A stretch of DNA of 64,000 nt from a virus: IMG/VR virus record IMGVR_UViG_3300034198_009894, positions 1 to 64,000 of that record. One strand, 5' to 3'. Under the pieces are notes generated by a model. That model searched no databases and had not been told where the DNA came from. It saw only the letters and a program-made list of their open reading frames with translations. The first letter of the stretch is position 1. Every line of letters begins with the position of its first letter. Both the position numbers and the translations under genes were made by a program. Below, piece by piece: positions 49,815-61,000 of this stretch.

Positions 49815-51101
49815 TTACTCTTTGAAGTAAGCCCAAGTGCCAAACGGGGGCTTAATAGTATCGTTACCGTGAATGATCCAAGTAACATCGGTGAAATTCT
49901 CATCGCCCCATGAACCGAACGGATATCCGTCAGTAAACACGATCAGCCGCTTGGTGTCCTTGTCGCGAGTCTTTAGATGATCAAAGATAGCGTCAAAGTC
50001 AGTGCCGCCACCCCCAGTTGGCTCGTATGAATCAATGGAATCCAGATTGTCACTGTTGAAGTCTTGAGCGTTGTAAACCGCAGTATCAAAGCAAAATACA
50101 TGTACACGATAGCTATCAAAAGACTCCATGATTCCACGAACCTCACCAAGAAATTGTGCTGCCTGCTTATTGCTAATTGACCCACTCATGTCAATAGCGA
50201 CGGCAATATCAATTTCTTCACCAGGAGTCATTCCAGGCATAATAGCGTCCATATGCCAACCACGACGACTCGGGCGAATAAAAGAATAATCGCTGCGAAT
50301 AGCACTGGTCAGATTAGTTTGAATCAGTTCTCGCCAAGGCATTTTTGGCTCAGTAATTTCCTGAATCATTCGCTGAACTCCAGCTGGAACGTTTCCTGCC
50401 CCGTCACAAGAACGAGCGGCAGCAATAATGTTTTGCTTGATTTCCTGACGCAATTGCTCACGCTCAGACTCAGACATAGGAGTGGGACGCTTTCCGCGCT
50501 TGCCGTCCTTGTCACCATTGCCATCACCTTCACCGTCTTCGTCTCCGTCAATGTGATCGTCAAGCATTTGATCAATTAGATCGTCAATATTGATCTTCTT
50601 GGCGTTCTTCATCAAATCGTCATAAATTTCTTCGGCTGGCTTGCCGTCATACTTTGCTTCATACAAGCAAGGAACAGTCTTGATAAATTCGCCAACCTTA
50701 TGACGCTTCAAGTCTGCGTTAACAGCATAGTCATCGGCAATGTTCCAAATTTGAGGATCACGAGATTCGCGACGGCCCATGTGATCGTAGCAAACGTGAA
50801 GTACTTCGTGACCGAACAAGAATTCTACTTCGCCGCGAGTCAGCATCATAATGAAGCGACTATTGTAGTAAAAATTACGACCGTCGGTGGCAGCAGTGGA
50901 CAGCCACTCATCAGCGTTAACCAACTTCAATCGTGTAGCCAGATTGCCAAAGAATGAATTCTTAAACAACAGTGACACTCGCGCGCCAATAAGACGCTCA
51001 CGTGCCTGATTGTCAATACTAGACTCTGTTGGGCCAATGAGCTTATCCAGCTTAGTGTTGCGAGACTTCTTGCTCTTCGTGGGATTCAGTACTTCTGACA
51101 T
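49815..51101 (-). CDS. VWA-domain metallopeptidase-like protein
   Basis: 428 residues. The N-terminal half is a DUF2201-type putative metallopeptidase with the zinc motif His-Glu-Val-Leu-His in VEFLFGHEVLHVCYDH (about residue 98). An acidic linker (DGDEDGEGDGNGDKDG) follows. The C-terminal half is a von Willebrand A domain with the MIDAS motif DMSGS (about 307-311), GGGGTDFDAIF and VFTDGYPFG. Such proteins work with MoxR-type AAA+ ATPases. The partner gene is next door at 51195-52298, with its own terminator and promoter between. Confidence 0.88.
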   Translation of the reverse strand: MSEVLNPTKSKKSRNTKLDKLIGPTESSIDNQARERLIGARVSLLFKNSFFGNLATRLKLVNADEWLSTAATDGRNFYYNSRFIMMLTRGEVEFLFGHEVLHVCYDHMGRRESRDPQIWNIADDYAVNADLKRHKVGEFIKTVPCLYEAKYDGKPAEEIYDDLMKNAKKINIDDLIDQMLDDHIDGDEDGEGDGNGDKDGKRGKRPTPMSESEREQLRQEIKQNIIAAARSCDGAGNVPAGVQRMIQEITEPKMPWRELIQTNLTSAIRSDYSFIRPSRRGWHMDAIMPGMTPGEEIDIAVAIDMSGSISNKQAAQFLGEVRGIMESFDSYRVHVFCFDTAVYNAQDFNSDNLDSIDSYEPTGGGGTDFDAIFDHLKTRDKDTKRLIVFTDGYPFGSWGDENFTDVTWIIHGNDTIKPPFGTWAYFKE

Positions 51102-51123
51102 ATATATCTCCTATTGATGTTAT

Positions 51124-51152
51124 ATTCTAGCAGTATATGTATTTTCTGTCAA
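51124..51152 (-). promoter_or_regulatory. Sigma70-type promoter for VWA gene
   Basis: TTGACA 51147-51152, 17-bp spacer, TAGAAT 51124-51129 on the minus strand; begins directly after the MoxR terminator. Confidence 0.7.
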
Positions 51153-51156
51153 ATAA

Positions 51157-51182
51157 AAAATGGCGTCCGTAGACGCCATTTT
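51157..51182 (-). terminator. Rho-independent terminator
   Basis: Minus strand AAAATGGCGTC-TACG-GACGCCATTTT plus T residues; ends the MoxR gene. Confidence 0.93.
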
Positions 51183-51194
51183 TAATGGCTTTTA

Positions 51195-52298
51195 TCAGCT
51201 ACGAGCAGCATCAAGAATGTACCTGCCGTACTTCTTGTGAAACTCATCAAAGCAGGCCAGCTTTGACGGCTCCAGAGGAACACCGTATTGCTTGATGGCG
51301 ATACGAGAACCAAGAATAACCAACTCAGTCTCAAAATTGTTCATCATGAACATGATAAAGTTGTTAGTCATCTCGGCCAACTTTTCACGCTTGAGTTCCT
51401 TCTTGTCCATCAATGCCTTGAGTTCGTAGCAAAGAGAAACAGTCAGAGAGTACATAGCCGATACTTCCTTGACCTTGAGTTCCTTGACCTTACCAGTCAG
51501 AACGTCAATCGCCTCGGGCAGTTGAGAACTGAACTTGCGGTGAGCTTGAAACTTAGCAGCAAGACCCTCGCCGACAGCACCAGCCACCAGAGTGAACAGT
51601 GTTTCACCGTCCATGTCCTCGTCCTTCAGCAGTTCGCTAACGAATGTCCAAGACCGCGGAGTAGCGAAAGCACGACTGGCAGACTTTGAATCAAAATCAT
51701 ACATATCTTGCTTGGCGAAACTCAGATAGCCAACCACATCACTGTGAATACCCTTGGCAGTGGCCCACTGCTGCCAGCTAGGGAAGTCAGGGCGCATTTC
51801 CACGTGAATGAAACGATTGGCAAGCGGCATAGGCATGCGGAAAGTCACACCCTTGTCAGTCTCGCGATTACCCGCAGCCACAATCACCACGTTCTTAGGC
51901 AACACATACTTGCCAACACGACGATTCAGAATCAGTTGATAACCAGCAGCCTGAACAGCAGGAGCGGCAGAATTCATCTCGTCCAGAAACAGAACCACGA
52001 TGGGATACTGGCTGGCAAATTCTTCGTCAGGAAGATCCACTGGAGGTGCCCAGTCCATCTTGCCGATTTCCTTGTTGAAGAATGGGATGCCACGAATATC
52101 AGTGGGCTCCATCTGCGCCATACGCAGGTCAATCATGAACCCACCCAGTTCCTGAGTAATTTCACTGACGACATCGGACTTGCCAATTCCAGGAGGGCCC
52201 CACAAAAACACGGGACGTTGAACTTGAAACGCCTTCAGCAGAGCCTTGCGGGCCTGAATAGAGGTTACGGTATAAGAATCAGAGACTTGAACTGCCAT
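51195..52298 (-). CDS. MoxR-family AAA+ ATPase
   Basis: I chose the ATG at 52298, preceded by AAAGGAG; a longer frame to 52445 would include the promoter. 367 residues. Walker A is GPPGIGKS (about 33-40), Walker B is VVLFLDEMNSA (about 105), sensor I is VVIVAAGNRETDKG, and an arginine-finger region is MPMPLANRFIHVEM. These are MoxR/RavA/CbbQ features. MoxR ATPases act as chaperones that remodel targets chosen by a VWA partner, here the 49815-51101 product. The target in the infected cell is unknown. Confidence 0.92.
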   Translation of the reverse strand: MAVQVSDSYTVTSIQARKALLKAFQVQRPVFLWGPPGIGKSDVVSEITQELGGFMIDLRMAQMEPTDIRGIPFFNKEIGKMDWAPPVDLPDEEFASQYPIVVLFLDEMNSAAPAVQAAGYQLILNRRVGKYVLPKNVVIVAAGNRETDKGVTFRMPMPLANRFIHVEMRPDFPSWQQWATAKGIHSDVVGYLSFAKQDMYDFDSKSASRAFATPRSWTFVSELLKDEDMDGETLFTLVAGAVGEGLAAKFQAHRKFSSQLPEAIDVLTGKVKELKVKEVSAMYSLTVSLCYELKALMDKKELKREKLAEMTNNFIMFMMNNFETELVILGSRIAIKQYGVPLEPSKLACFDEFHKKYGRYILDAARS

Positions 52299-52326
52299 TT
52301 TTGGCTCCTTTTTTGATGATGAAAGA

Positions 52327-52355
52327 ATTATAAAAGAAAGACGATTTATTGTCAA
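52327..52355 (-). promoter_or_regulatory. Early sigma70-type promoter for MoxR gene
   Basis: TTGACA 52350-52355, 17-bp spacer, consensus TATAAT 52327-52332, 29 nt before the ATG at 52298. Confidence 0.85.
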
Positions 52356-52360
52356 ACAAA

Positions 52361-52705
52361 TTAAACTGCGCCGGTCCAAGTGACGCGAGAGAAATCCCCA
52401 GTCAGAACATTTCCACGAGAAAAATTCTTGGCGGGGGCGGCCCAAGATGCGGCCTTCAAAATGTCGCCCACTTTGAACTTGGCATCAGCCTTGGCAACAA
52501 TGAACGAATGTACTCCGCCATTGCTGACAATCTTGAGATACTTGCTACCACGCTCGGTGCTCAGATTGGCGTTGAATCGCTCAACCATTTCCTTGCGAAC
52601 TTGAGCCTTGATGGGATCGGACATATCAGTCTTGCCCCACGCGAGATAATCAGCACGAATGTGATTCAGATATTCAGCGATCTTTGCGTCAAATTCAGCG
52701 GTCAT
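52361..52705 (-). CDS. Small early hypothetical protein
   Basis: 114 residues: a helical first half (AEFDAKIAEYLNHIRADYLAWGK) and a beta-rich second half (KYLKIVSNGGVHSFIVA, FKVGDILKAASW). No motif is recognised. It has its own promoter at 52737-52765 and a GGAGC ribosome-binding site, one of three single-gene early units in a row. Confidence 0.65.
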   Translation of the reverse strand: MTAEFDAKIAEYLNHIRADYLAWGKTDMSDPIKAQVRKEMVERFNANLSTERGSKYLKIVSNGGVHSFIVAKADAKFKVGDILKAASWAAPAKNFSRGNVLTGDFSRVTWTGAV

Positions 52706-52736
52706 TTTTTGCTCCGTTGTCTAACTCAGTGAATAC

Positions 52737-52765
52737 AGTATATCAAGAAACCGATTTATTGTCAA
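52737..52765 (-). promoter_or_regulatory. Early sigma70-type promoter
   Basis: TTGACA 52760-52765, 17-bp spacer, TATACT 52737-52742. The flanks match the promoter at 52995-53023 well beyond the hexamers. Confidence 0.85.
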
Positions 52766-52959
52766 ATTTTGCGTTCAGTCATAGCGACATATTCATCGTA
52801 AGACAGATACATATCGGTGAGAGGATTCCAGTACTGACCAGCACGCGGGTCATAGTACAGTGCAATATTGCCATCGTAGAAAAACGGACCTTCCAAGCCA
52901 TCACGCTCAGTGAATGAGGCACGAAATTCAGGGTCAATGTTCAGAACACGATATCCCAT
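52762..52959 (-). CDS. Small early hypothetical protein
   Basis: 65 residues starting MGYRVLNIDPEFRASFTERD; aromatic-rich (YDGNIALYYDPRAGQYWNP, then MYLSYDEYVAM). No family is recognised. SD AGGAG precedes it, and its 3' end overlaps the -35 box of the next early promoter. Confidence 0.65.
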   Translation of the reverse strand: MGYRVLNIDPEFRASFTERDGLEGPFFYDGNIALYYDPRAGQYWNPLTDMYLSYDEYVAMTERKI

Positions 52960-52994
52960 TACCGACTCCTGTTGCTTTCTAACTCAGTGAATAC

Positions 52995-53023
52995 AGTATA
53001 TCAGGGAATGGATTTATTGTCAA
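52995..53023 (-). promoter_or_regulatory. Early sigma70-type promoter
   Basis: TTGACA 53018-53023, 17-bp spacer, TATACT 52995-53000. Confidence 0.85.
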
Positions 53024-53271
53024 GAAATGAGAGAGCCATAGATTATCCATTTTTCAAGATGATCAATAGCTTCGTTGACTGTTTTTAATTCATTTAAATT
53101 TTGAGAATCTTTCCCACGAGAGCGATTTTTGACTTCGGCACCACTTAAAATAGTCACCATTCCGTCGATATTTGACAACATTTTATGTAAGTCGCGGTTG
53201 TAGGGCAAACTACGAATTTTTGATTGTAGCTCGTCTCTTCGAGTTGACCATTCTAAGCTTGAATTAATCAT
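53020..53271 (-). CDS. Small early hypothetical protein, probably leaderless
   Basis: 83 residues, helical and charged: STRRDELQSKIRSLPYNRDL, LHKMLSNIDGMVTIL, LKTVNEAIDHLEKWI. No family is recognised. The ATG lies 6 nt after the -10 element of its sigma70-type promoter, so transcription should begin at or next to the start codon. Its stop overlaps the next promoter. Confidence 0.6.
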   Translation of the reverse strand: MINSSLEWSTRRDELQSKIRSLPYNRDLHKMLSNIDGMVTILSGAEVKNRSRGKDSQNLNELKTVNEAIDHLEKWIIYGSLIS

Positions 53272-53277
53272 ATGCGT

Positions 53278-53306
53278 AGTGTAAATGCTACACTATTTAT
53301 TGTCAA
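53278..53306 (-). promoter_or_regulatory. Early sigma70-type promoter with inverted repeat
   Basis: TTGACA 53301-53306, 17-bp spacer, TACACT 53278-53283. The -10 lies in an inverted repeat TAGTGTA/TACACTA (about 53277-53295), which may be an operator or a hairpin ending the fibre transcript. Confidence 0.7.
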
Positions 53307-55037
53307 TCAATAGTTCTGTCCTGCTACGAATCCTGACCAACTTGTCCCGCCATCATATGTCATTATGGTAATGATATCGTATTTGTTAGCAGTTGCGGTT
53401 ATTACTGGGGCCACTCCACTTGGCCATTTGATAGACGATGGCCACGCTAGTGATCTTTCGCCAATAGCATCTTGTCTAATAATTAGTGCCAAGTAGAAAA
53501 GTCTACCACTGACTGGTACATTACTGAAAGTTAGACTGGTAATGTTTGAACTCATTGTAATGACAAAATTATTTGACAGTGAACAATCAATATTGGTTGT
53601 TGCTGACGCTGTTACATTACTAGTAGACTCAGTATAAGCAGTTCCAAATGCTAATGACGATGACAGGGTTACAGCGCTTGAAAATATTGTAGCGTTCGGT
53701 ACTGTGCCGCCGGCAAAACCACCGCCTGCTACAACATCATCAACATATTTTTTTGTTGCTGCGTCTGTTTCTTGTGTAGGTGTAGCAAGACTTGTAATAC
53801 GCTTACTAGAAACATCAACTGTTCCGGTTCCAATTGGCACTAAATTAACATTAGCATTAGATCCACCAGCAGTAAATGTTAGAGCTTCTGTTCCAGTAAT
53901 ACTACCGGTAGTAGTTCCAGTTCCACCATTTGCTACTACAAGAGTGCCCTCTAGTGTTATAGTTCCACTACTAGTTATTGGACTGTCTTTTACTGTTAAT
54001 CCTGTAGTACCACCACTTAGTGCTACACTAGTAACGGTTCCAGTGGCAGCCGATATAGTTGTCCAAGTTGGTGCTCCACCGTTTCCGTTGCTGGTTAATA
54101 CTTGACCCGTTGTGCCATAATTAGCGCCACTTAGACCCCACGCACCAGAGCTAACTATACGCAGTCTCTCTGTTTGTGAACTGCCAGTCGTTACGATTAC
54201 TGAACCAACTCCATCTGGTCCAACACCGCTCTGTAAATATACATTGCCACCAGTTCCGCTACCACCTGCTGCCCCCGGTCCCCCTCGTAGATATACATGA
54301 CCTGGAAGACCTCCAATAATTGGAACTCCGCACGCTCCACCAATAATTAGTATACTAGCTCCAGTAGCGGAGCCAGTCGCGGCGGCCGCAGCAGCAATAG
54401 TAAAAGTACTATCGGATGCTCCGACGCTAATAGTATTACTGCCATTATAGCTAATTTGTGAGGTGGCAGAATACGCATTAGAACTCTTAAATATTAATTG
54501 TCCGTTACTTCCAGGAACTGCGGTTAATCCAGTACCACCATTAGCTATAGCTAATGTCCCACCCAGAGTCAATGTTCCGGATGATGTTATTGGTCCTCCA
54601 GTAAGAGTTAATCCAGTAGTGCCTCCGCTACTGCTAATACTTGTTACTGTTCCAACTGCTCCCGGAGCCCACGTTAATCCACTAGTGGAAGCTGAATCTG
54701 CCATCAACACTTGTCCATCAATGCCAACAGCTAATCTTATGTTGCTGGTACCATTGTTGGCAATAATGTCTCCTTTAGTTGTGGCGGGAGATAACTCATT
54801 GAACGCAGCGGTTTTATTATTTTGACTGGTTCCCCCTTGAGCTACTGATAGTGGAGTTGTTAATCCGCTCAAGCTAGTAATGTCGCTATTAGCTCCGCTT
54901 TTCGCCGCTTCTAAATTACTACGAGAAATGCCAATGTCACTGTTCCCAGTGCCACCTTGAGCAGTGGAAAGTATTCCTGTTATTTGTGCTGCTTGTATAG
55001 ATTGTATTTGTGTTGACTGTATTTTATTTTGTGGCAT
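53307..55037 (-). CDS. Tail fibre protein, repeat-rich
   Basis: 576 residues, almost wholly Gly/Ser/Thr beta repeats. The N-terminal 70 share AAKSGANSDITSLSGLTTPLS and AQGGT with the giant fibre upstream. The middle repeats SGGTTGLTLTGGPITSSGTLTLGGTL. The C-terminal 130 residues (after ATKKYVDDVVAGG) form a distinct tip: NFVITMSSNITSLTFSNVPV, SLAWPSSIKWPSG, TYDGGTSWSGFVAGQNY. ATKKYVD is a common phage fibre motif. Probably trimeric, with the tip touching the receptor. Confidence 0.82.
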   Translation of the reverse strand: MPQNKIQSTQIQSIQAAQITGILSTAQGGTGNSDIGISRSNLEAAKSGANSDITSLSGLTTPLSVAQGGTSQNNKTAAFNELSPATTKGDIIANNGTSNIRLAVGIDGQVLMADSASTSGLTWAPGAVGTVTSISSSGGTTGLTLTGGPITSSGTLTLGGTLAIANGGTGLTAVPGSNGQLIFKSSNAYSATSQISYNGSNTISVGASDSTFTIAAAAAATGSATGASILIIGGACGVPIIGGLPGHVYLRGGPGAAGGSGTGGNVYLQSGVGPDGVGSVIVTTGSSQTERLRIVSSGAWGLSGANYGTTGQVLTSNGNGGAPTWTTISAATGTVTSVALSGGTTGLTVKDSPITSSGTITLEGTLVVANGGTGTTTGSITGTEALTFTAGGSNANVNLVPIGTGTVDVSSKRITSLATPTQETDAATKKYVDDVVAGGGFAGGTVPNATIFSSAVTLSSSLAFGTAYTESTSNVTASATTNIDCSLSNNFVITMSSNITSLTFSNVPVSGRLFYLALIIRQDAIGERSLAWPSSIKWPSGVAPVITATANKYDIITIMTYDGGTSWSGFVAGQNY

Positions 55038-55045
55038 GTTCTTCC

Positions 55046-58000
55046 TTATACAAAGCTATATATTGTAATTTCGTCACTCGCTTGTAGTTCTTGATTAAAG
55101 GTTATTTCTTTTGTTCCAGTAACCATATAGGACTTAGTAGCTCCCTCTCGTTGTAATACACCATTTATGAAAACTTGAATATACACAGTGTCGTCGGTTT
55201 TTGCTACTGTTTTTACCGTAGTTGTTATCACTATTTGTCCAGCAGTAGCAGTTATTTCTTGATATTTAGGCCCTGCTGATTTCCACTGTGGTGCTGCTCC
55301 TGTACCACTTGAAGTTAATACTTGACCAGCAGTACCTGATTGACCCTGAATATCCCACTGTCCACTGGAGTGTATTTTTAATTGACTATCAAAACCAGGA
55401 ATATTGTCGTTAGTAAACGTTACTTCCTCGTCTTTTTGATAGTTTACTGTTTGCAAGTCTATTGATTTGCTTTTTATTACTAGATCAGTAGCATTATTAC
55501 TTTCTATTGAATTTTCAATATCATCAAAAACTTTTTGATAACGAATACTTGAAATGATAGTAGCTTCTTTAGTGGGCTGAATTTGTACGGAATACTCGTT
55601 ATTCATTAGAATTTCGTTACCGTTATCATCGGGCTCTAGTCTGGTGTGTATTACTTCTAAAGACGCTCTTGGATTTGAGTTATTACCAATCCAACCCTGA
55701 TTTCCGGCTATTCTAAGTCCACCGTGAGGAAGAAAGTTATATTGATTTAAAAATCGCAGTTCTTCTACATTTAATCTTTCAAGTTTACCAACCTGTTGAA
55801 GAGAACTGTGAGTTATCGTGCTTGGCAATGTAGATCCTACAAGCCCTCCAAGATTTACACTTGGGAATTTCCAAAGAGCCGGCGTGTCAGCGCCACCGCT
55901 AGTAAGAACCATTCCTTCGGTCCCATATTCGCCGTTTATTCCTATTTTTCCGGAATTATCTATTTCAACTATTTCTATTAGAGGGCTTGCTGGATCCTTT
56001 GCTGTTCTAAATATAATATTTCCGCCAGATCCAAGAGCTGAAGTGCCACCGTCAATATAAACATTCCCACCAGTAGATTCTTCTCCCGACGCAGAACCTG
56101 CTTTTAAGAATATATCTGCTCCAAATCTATTTGAAAGATTACTCGCGCCTGATTGTAGTACTAAACTTACTGGCCCCGGTACATTGACTGATGTTTGCGT
56201 GATGGAAGTTCCATCAACGTTTGATGCTCCAAAAATAGTAAAGAAGTTGTTGTCGTCTTCATCACTCCAGGCACTACCTAATCTTAGAGCAGACTGAGCT
56301 ACGTAGTTAATATCAGTGATTCCATCTATTACCCCATCTTTATTAAATAATAGATTTTTATTTACACCCCGTGATATAACGGTAGTTGGATATATCCATT
56401 CTGCTGTTGAGCCGTCACTGACTAGGGATTTACCAGCAGTGCTACTGTCTTGAGTTGGTAGAAGTTTCTTAATTCCCGCTTCTGCCGTCGTCGCTCCTGT
56501 GCCACCGTGTTCTATTTTTAGAGTTCCCCCAAGCGTAAACGTTCCTCTATCAGTTATTGGTCCACCGAGCGTTGTAAGTCCTGTTGTCCCTCCACTCATC
56601 TCAACTGAGTTTACTGTTCCAACTACTCCGCCGGTAATTACACTAATAACCCCGTTATCGTCAGTTCTAGTAGTTATTCCGTCTGGCTTTACAAGTCCCA
56701 ATCTACCTTCAGTAGCAGTTGGAACTAAACTATCACCTGATAGACTGGCCCAAAAAGCATTTGTTCCGTTACTTGCTAAAACATAGTTTTCTGCTAGCTC
56801 TTGATCTGGTAATAGATTAGTTAAAGCATCTACTTTGTTGGTTGCCGCTGTACCACCGTACTCTATAGATAGAGTACCCCAATATGGAGTTGTATCCCCT
56901 CCGGCAGATAATAGAGGCTGTCCTGGCAATCCTATTTTTGGATCGCCTCCACCCTCTGAGTCCTGACCCATTTCTCCCAACTGCCACGCGCCAGTATTCC
57001 AGATGGTAAAGACTCTCTTAGCGTCTTCATATTTAGCGGTTTTAAATATTATCTGTCCGCCCTCTTGTTTATATGGGTTATTATTAGGGTCAAGTTCAGA
57101 ACTTATATATCCCTCCCCGGCCTCAATATAAATATCTGCGCCTGGGCTCGATGGAGAAAAACCACCAGGAGATGGGGCGCCTGCGACCCCATCTCCCGCT
57201 TTTATAAATATGCTTCCAATCCCGATATCTTCAGGCTCCCACGTAGGTCTTTCACGCCCACTGGCGTGACCTCCAACAATTGATATTGTTCCGGTGTGGT
57301 ATCCATATCCCGGTCGTGAGCCTGAGTTAGATGTGTATATTCTAAGATTAGTCCATGACTCGCTCGTAATTCCGAACTCATGCGTTACAGAATCGGTATT
57401 TCTAAAACGATCACCGAGTACTAAAGCACTATTGGGCACATATATGCGCGGGTCCAGTGATGGTTCATAACCGTTGTGTATATATTTAACTGTTCTAGCG
57501 TACTGTGTTTTTCGTGCGCCCCCGTCGGCATATATAAAAGAATTATAATCCTCTTGCTCTAGAGTATCAAGACTCAATGCTCTGGCACTAATTTGATCAG
57601 TGGCCGGGTCAATATACATAGAGTTAGAGTTCAAAGCAACTATACCCGGCTGAATATAGTTAGCTATCGGTACAGGAGCACTTTCCCAAAAAAGATCGTA
57701 TCCATTCCACAGCTCAGGTGTCGTCTCTTCATATGGTACATATCGATACTGTAGATAATATGAATTACCGTCATTCGGGTGAGGTGGGAGCAAATTCCTT
57801 ATATCAGTGCTTAATGTGCCATCATGTGCTACTTGTATTGTTGTTCCATCTGGTTTTACTACCCCAAGTCTATTAGTAGTGGCTATTTCTAACCCAGATG
57901 CCTGCACTGGCGCCCAACCAAGTTGTATTTTGCCGGAGTTATAATTGTATGTTAGATATTCACCGTGGCCTGACGTGGTGTTGCCCACCGGAAAAATTCC

Positions 58001-61000
58001 ACCAATATCTACTTTTATTATTCCTTCTGTTTCAGTAATAATGGTTTCGCCGTCTAATCTAACTCCACCCAATTTACCTTCGGATCCAACTCCCGCTCTT
58101 GGAATGAATGCTTCCATCTCTGCCCAAAAAAGACTACCACCAGTGGTGCTTAAGACTTTACCTTGATTTCCTTCTTGATTTGGAAAAAATTCATTGTAAA
58201 ATAAATCACCGAAAAATTCATTGTTAAAGCCTAATTGCCCGTGAATATCCAGTAGTAGATGCTCTTGATTTATTTTAATGACACCAGGTCGTGAGGCCGC
58301 TCCGTATGTAGCTAGTGGAAGTTCTTCCCATCTAAGTGTTCCGGATTTTGTACCTTCTTCGGTAGAAACGCCGAATCCGTCAGTAGTTAAAAAGTGAAAA
58401 TTTTTTCCTGATTGATCGGGAATTATTTGATTTCCAACATTTATAGTGTTTACCTTAATCATTCCACGACCCTCAGGGTCACGAAGAGTGTCATGATCAA
58501 TCTCTGCTACTTTTGCCCTTAATGAAATACCCAATCCTGCCGGATGCCCGACCAGTTGTAGACCTCCGTATTGAACATCTCCTACCGGTGGGTGAATCAA
58601 AACCATTCCGCGTTTGCTATAACTAGCTATCATAGAATCCCACTTTGGAGATTGACTTGTTCCTCTAGATATTAGTATATGATTTTGTTCACCAGTGTCA
58701 GTTTCTATCTTGTTAAAAGCCCAAGACCCCGACGAGTTTATTCTAAAAACTTCTTCCGACGGTTCCCCAGTACTAAAACTTATAAAGCCAGAATCTGCTA
58801 GTCCAAATCCACGACCTCCAGTTAAGTACAGATTCCCTGCCGGGGGAATAGTTAAACCCTCAATAGCGAATGAATCGCCGCCTTTTATTTCTACTGATGA
58901 TCCTCCGTTAGTAATAGATTTTGCTTCTTGTCCTACTATTAAAAATAATTCGGATAAGCCACTTCCGACTGTTAATTCTCCTCGACCGTCATATGATATG
59001 CGACTGGTACCACCTAAAAATCCTTCGTTATTGTACTGAAGCTGTCCGTTTAATCCAACGGCGCCGGGCTTTGCTGTATCCCATCGTATGTTAGTGCCGT
59101 TTGTAGTAAGAACGAAATCTTTTTTGCCAGCTTGAGGAGGTAGAAATGAGTTTATGGCAGCAGATGGGTCCGATGTTCCAGTTCCACCCTGTTCTATGCT
59201 TAATGGAGTTGTTAAACCACTAAGACTTGTGATATCACTATTTGCTCCGCTCTTTGCCGCCACCAAATTTATTCTGGCACTATCTGCTGTTGTCCCACCG
59301 GTGCCCCCAGCAAGAACAGGCAACACATCAGCCATTAATGTAAGCGCACTAGTACTAAACAGTGCTCTATTTGGACCAATCAGAGTTGATAATCCAGTGC
59401 CGCCTTGATTTACACTAAGCGGTGTCGTCAGTCCACTCAAGCTAGTGATGTCGCTGTTATCACCACTTTTTGCTACTTCTAAATTAGCGCGAGCGCCCTC
59501 TGGTGTTTTACTACCAGTACCACCCTGATTTACACTAAGCGGAGTTGTTAGACCACTTAAGCTAGTGATGTCACTGTTATCTCCGCTTTTTGCTGCGCCT
59601 AAGTTTGCCCTTGCGCCTGTCGGCGTTTTACTACCAGTGCCGCCTTGATCAACGCTAAGCGGTGTCGTCAGTCCACTCAAGCTAGTGATGTCACTGTTAT
59701 CTCCGCTTTTTGCTGCTCCTAAGTTTGTTCTTGCGACAGAGGGCGTAGAAGCGTTGGTTCCTCCCTGCGCGATAGTAAGAGGAGTAGTCAGTGCTGATAA
59801 TCTTGTAATATCATTGTTTACTCCACTCTTAGCCACTTCTAATTCTATTCTAGCTAGTGCTGGAGTTGACGCATTAGTTCCGCCCTGCGCCACACTAAGT
59901 GGAGTTGTTAATCCACTTAAGCTAGTAATGTCACTGTTATCACCACTTTTTGCTGCTTTCAAGGACTCTCTGGCTTCAGCCGCGTTTGTTGATCCAGTGC
60001 CGCCATTATTAACAGATAATACTCCGCCAAGAGTTATGATCCCGATTCCACCATTTGCTCCCGTTACTGGTCCGCCAGTGGTAGTTAACCCAGTTGTGCC
60101 ACCGTTAACATTTACGCTTTTTACAGAGGTCGCTAGTGGCTCTACCCAAGATAATATTCCCCCGCCATCGGTAGTAAGAACTTTATTTTCGTTGCCAGTT
60201 TGATCGGGCAACATAGCAGTAATAGTTGAACTTAGATTATCGTAACCAGTGCCGCCAAATTGCGGTGATAGCACTTGAGTCAATCCAGAACTTTTTCCAG
60301 AAATGTCACCCGTTATACTTGCTCCACTTATAGCTGCTATAGTTGATAGTGCGTTCCCGTCGGATACAACAAATCCAGAGTCAAAACTGGTTCTTCCAGT
60401 TCCGCCCTTTGATATCGGCACAGTATTTAAACTAAGAGTAATAGTTCCTGATCTTGTTATTGGGTTAGTGCCTCCTACAGTTAAATCAGTAGAGGTTATG
60501 GTGACTGAATTTACTGAACCATACTGTGGAATATTAAGAACGTTATTATCAAACGTAGCAGCACCACTGGTGCCAACAGTCTGTAGCGTGACTACACCCT
60601 GATACACGGGAATATTTAATACATTGTTCGTGAATGTAGCTGATCCTGTTACATCATTCGTGGTTAAACTTACAGGCAGTTGATAATCAATATTGGGTTC
60701 CGCAGTTTGTAGACCGCCATTAACTCCCTTAGTTATTCCATTGATGTATGTGCCAATTGTTATGCTAGGGTAAGTACTTGCGGAAGACACTTCTCCAGTA
60801 AATCCATTGGATGAGTTAACCGAAACTGATTTAACTGTGCCTACTATACCGTCGGTAGTAACACTTATTCGTCCGGTTTGATTGACTACTATAGTACTAT
60901 TGTCAACAGTGACTGAACCCAGTACCGACATAGTTGCTACTCTAGAGCTTACTGTTACTGCTCCAGTAGATGATGATAAACTAATGCCGGGACCAGCACT

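Noticed and set aside
51708-52316. Plus-strand 202-residue frame opposite the MoxR gene
   Set aside because: Mirror frame of a conserved AAA+ ATPase; the other strand carries Walker motifs, promoter and terminator.
59180-59990. Tandem repeats as a replication origin (iterons)
   Set aside because: The repeats keep the reading frame of a fibre gene and encode a recurring protein unit; they are coding repeats.
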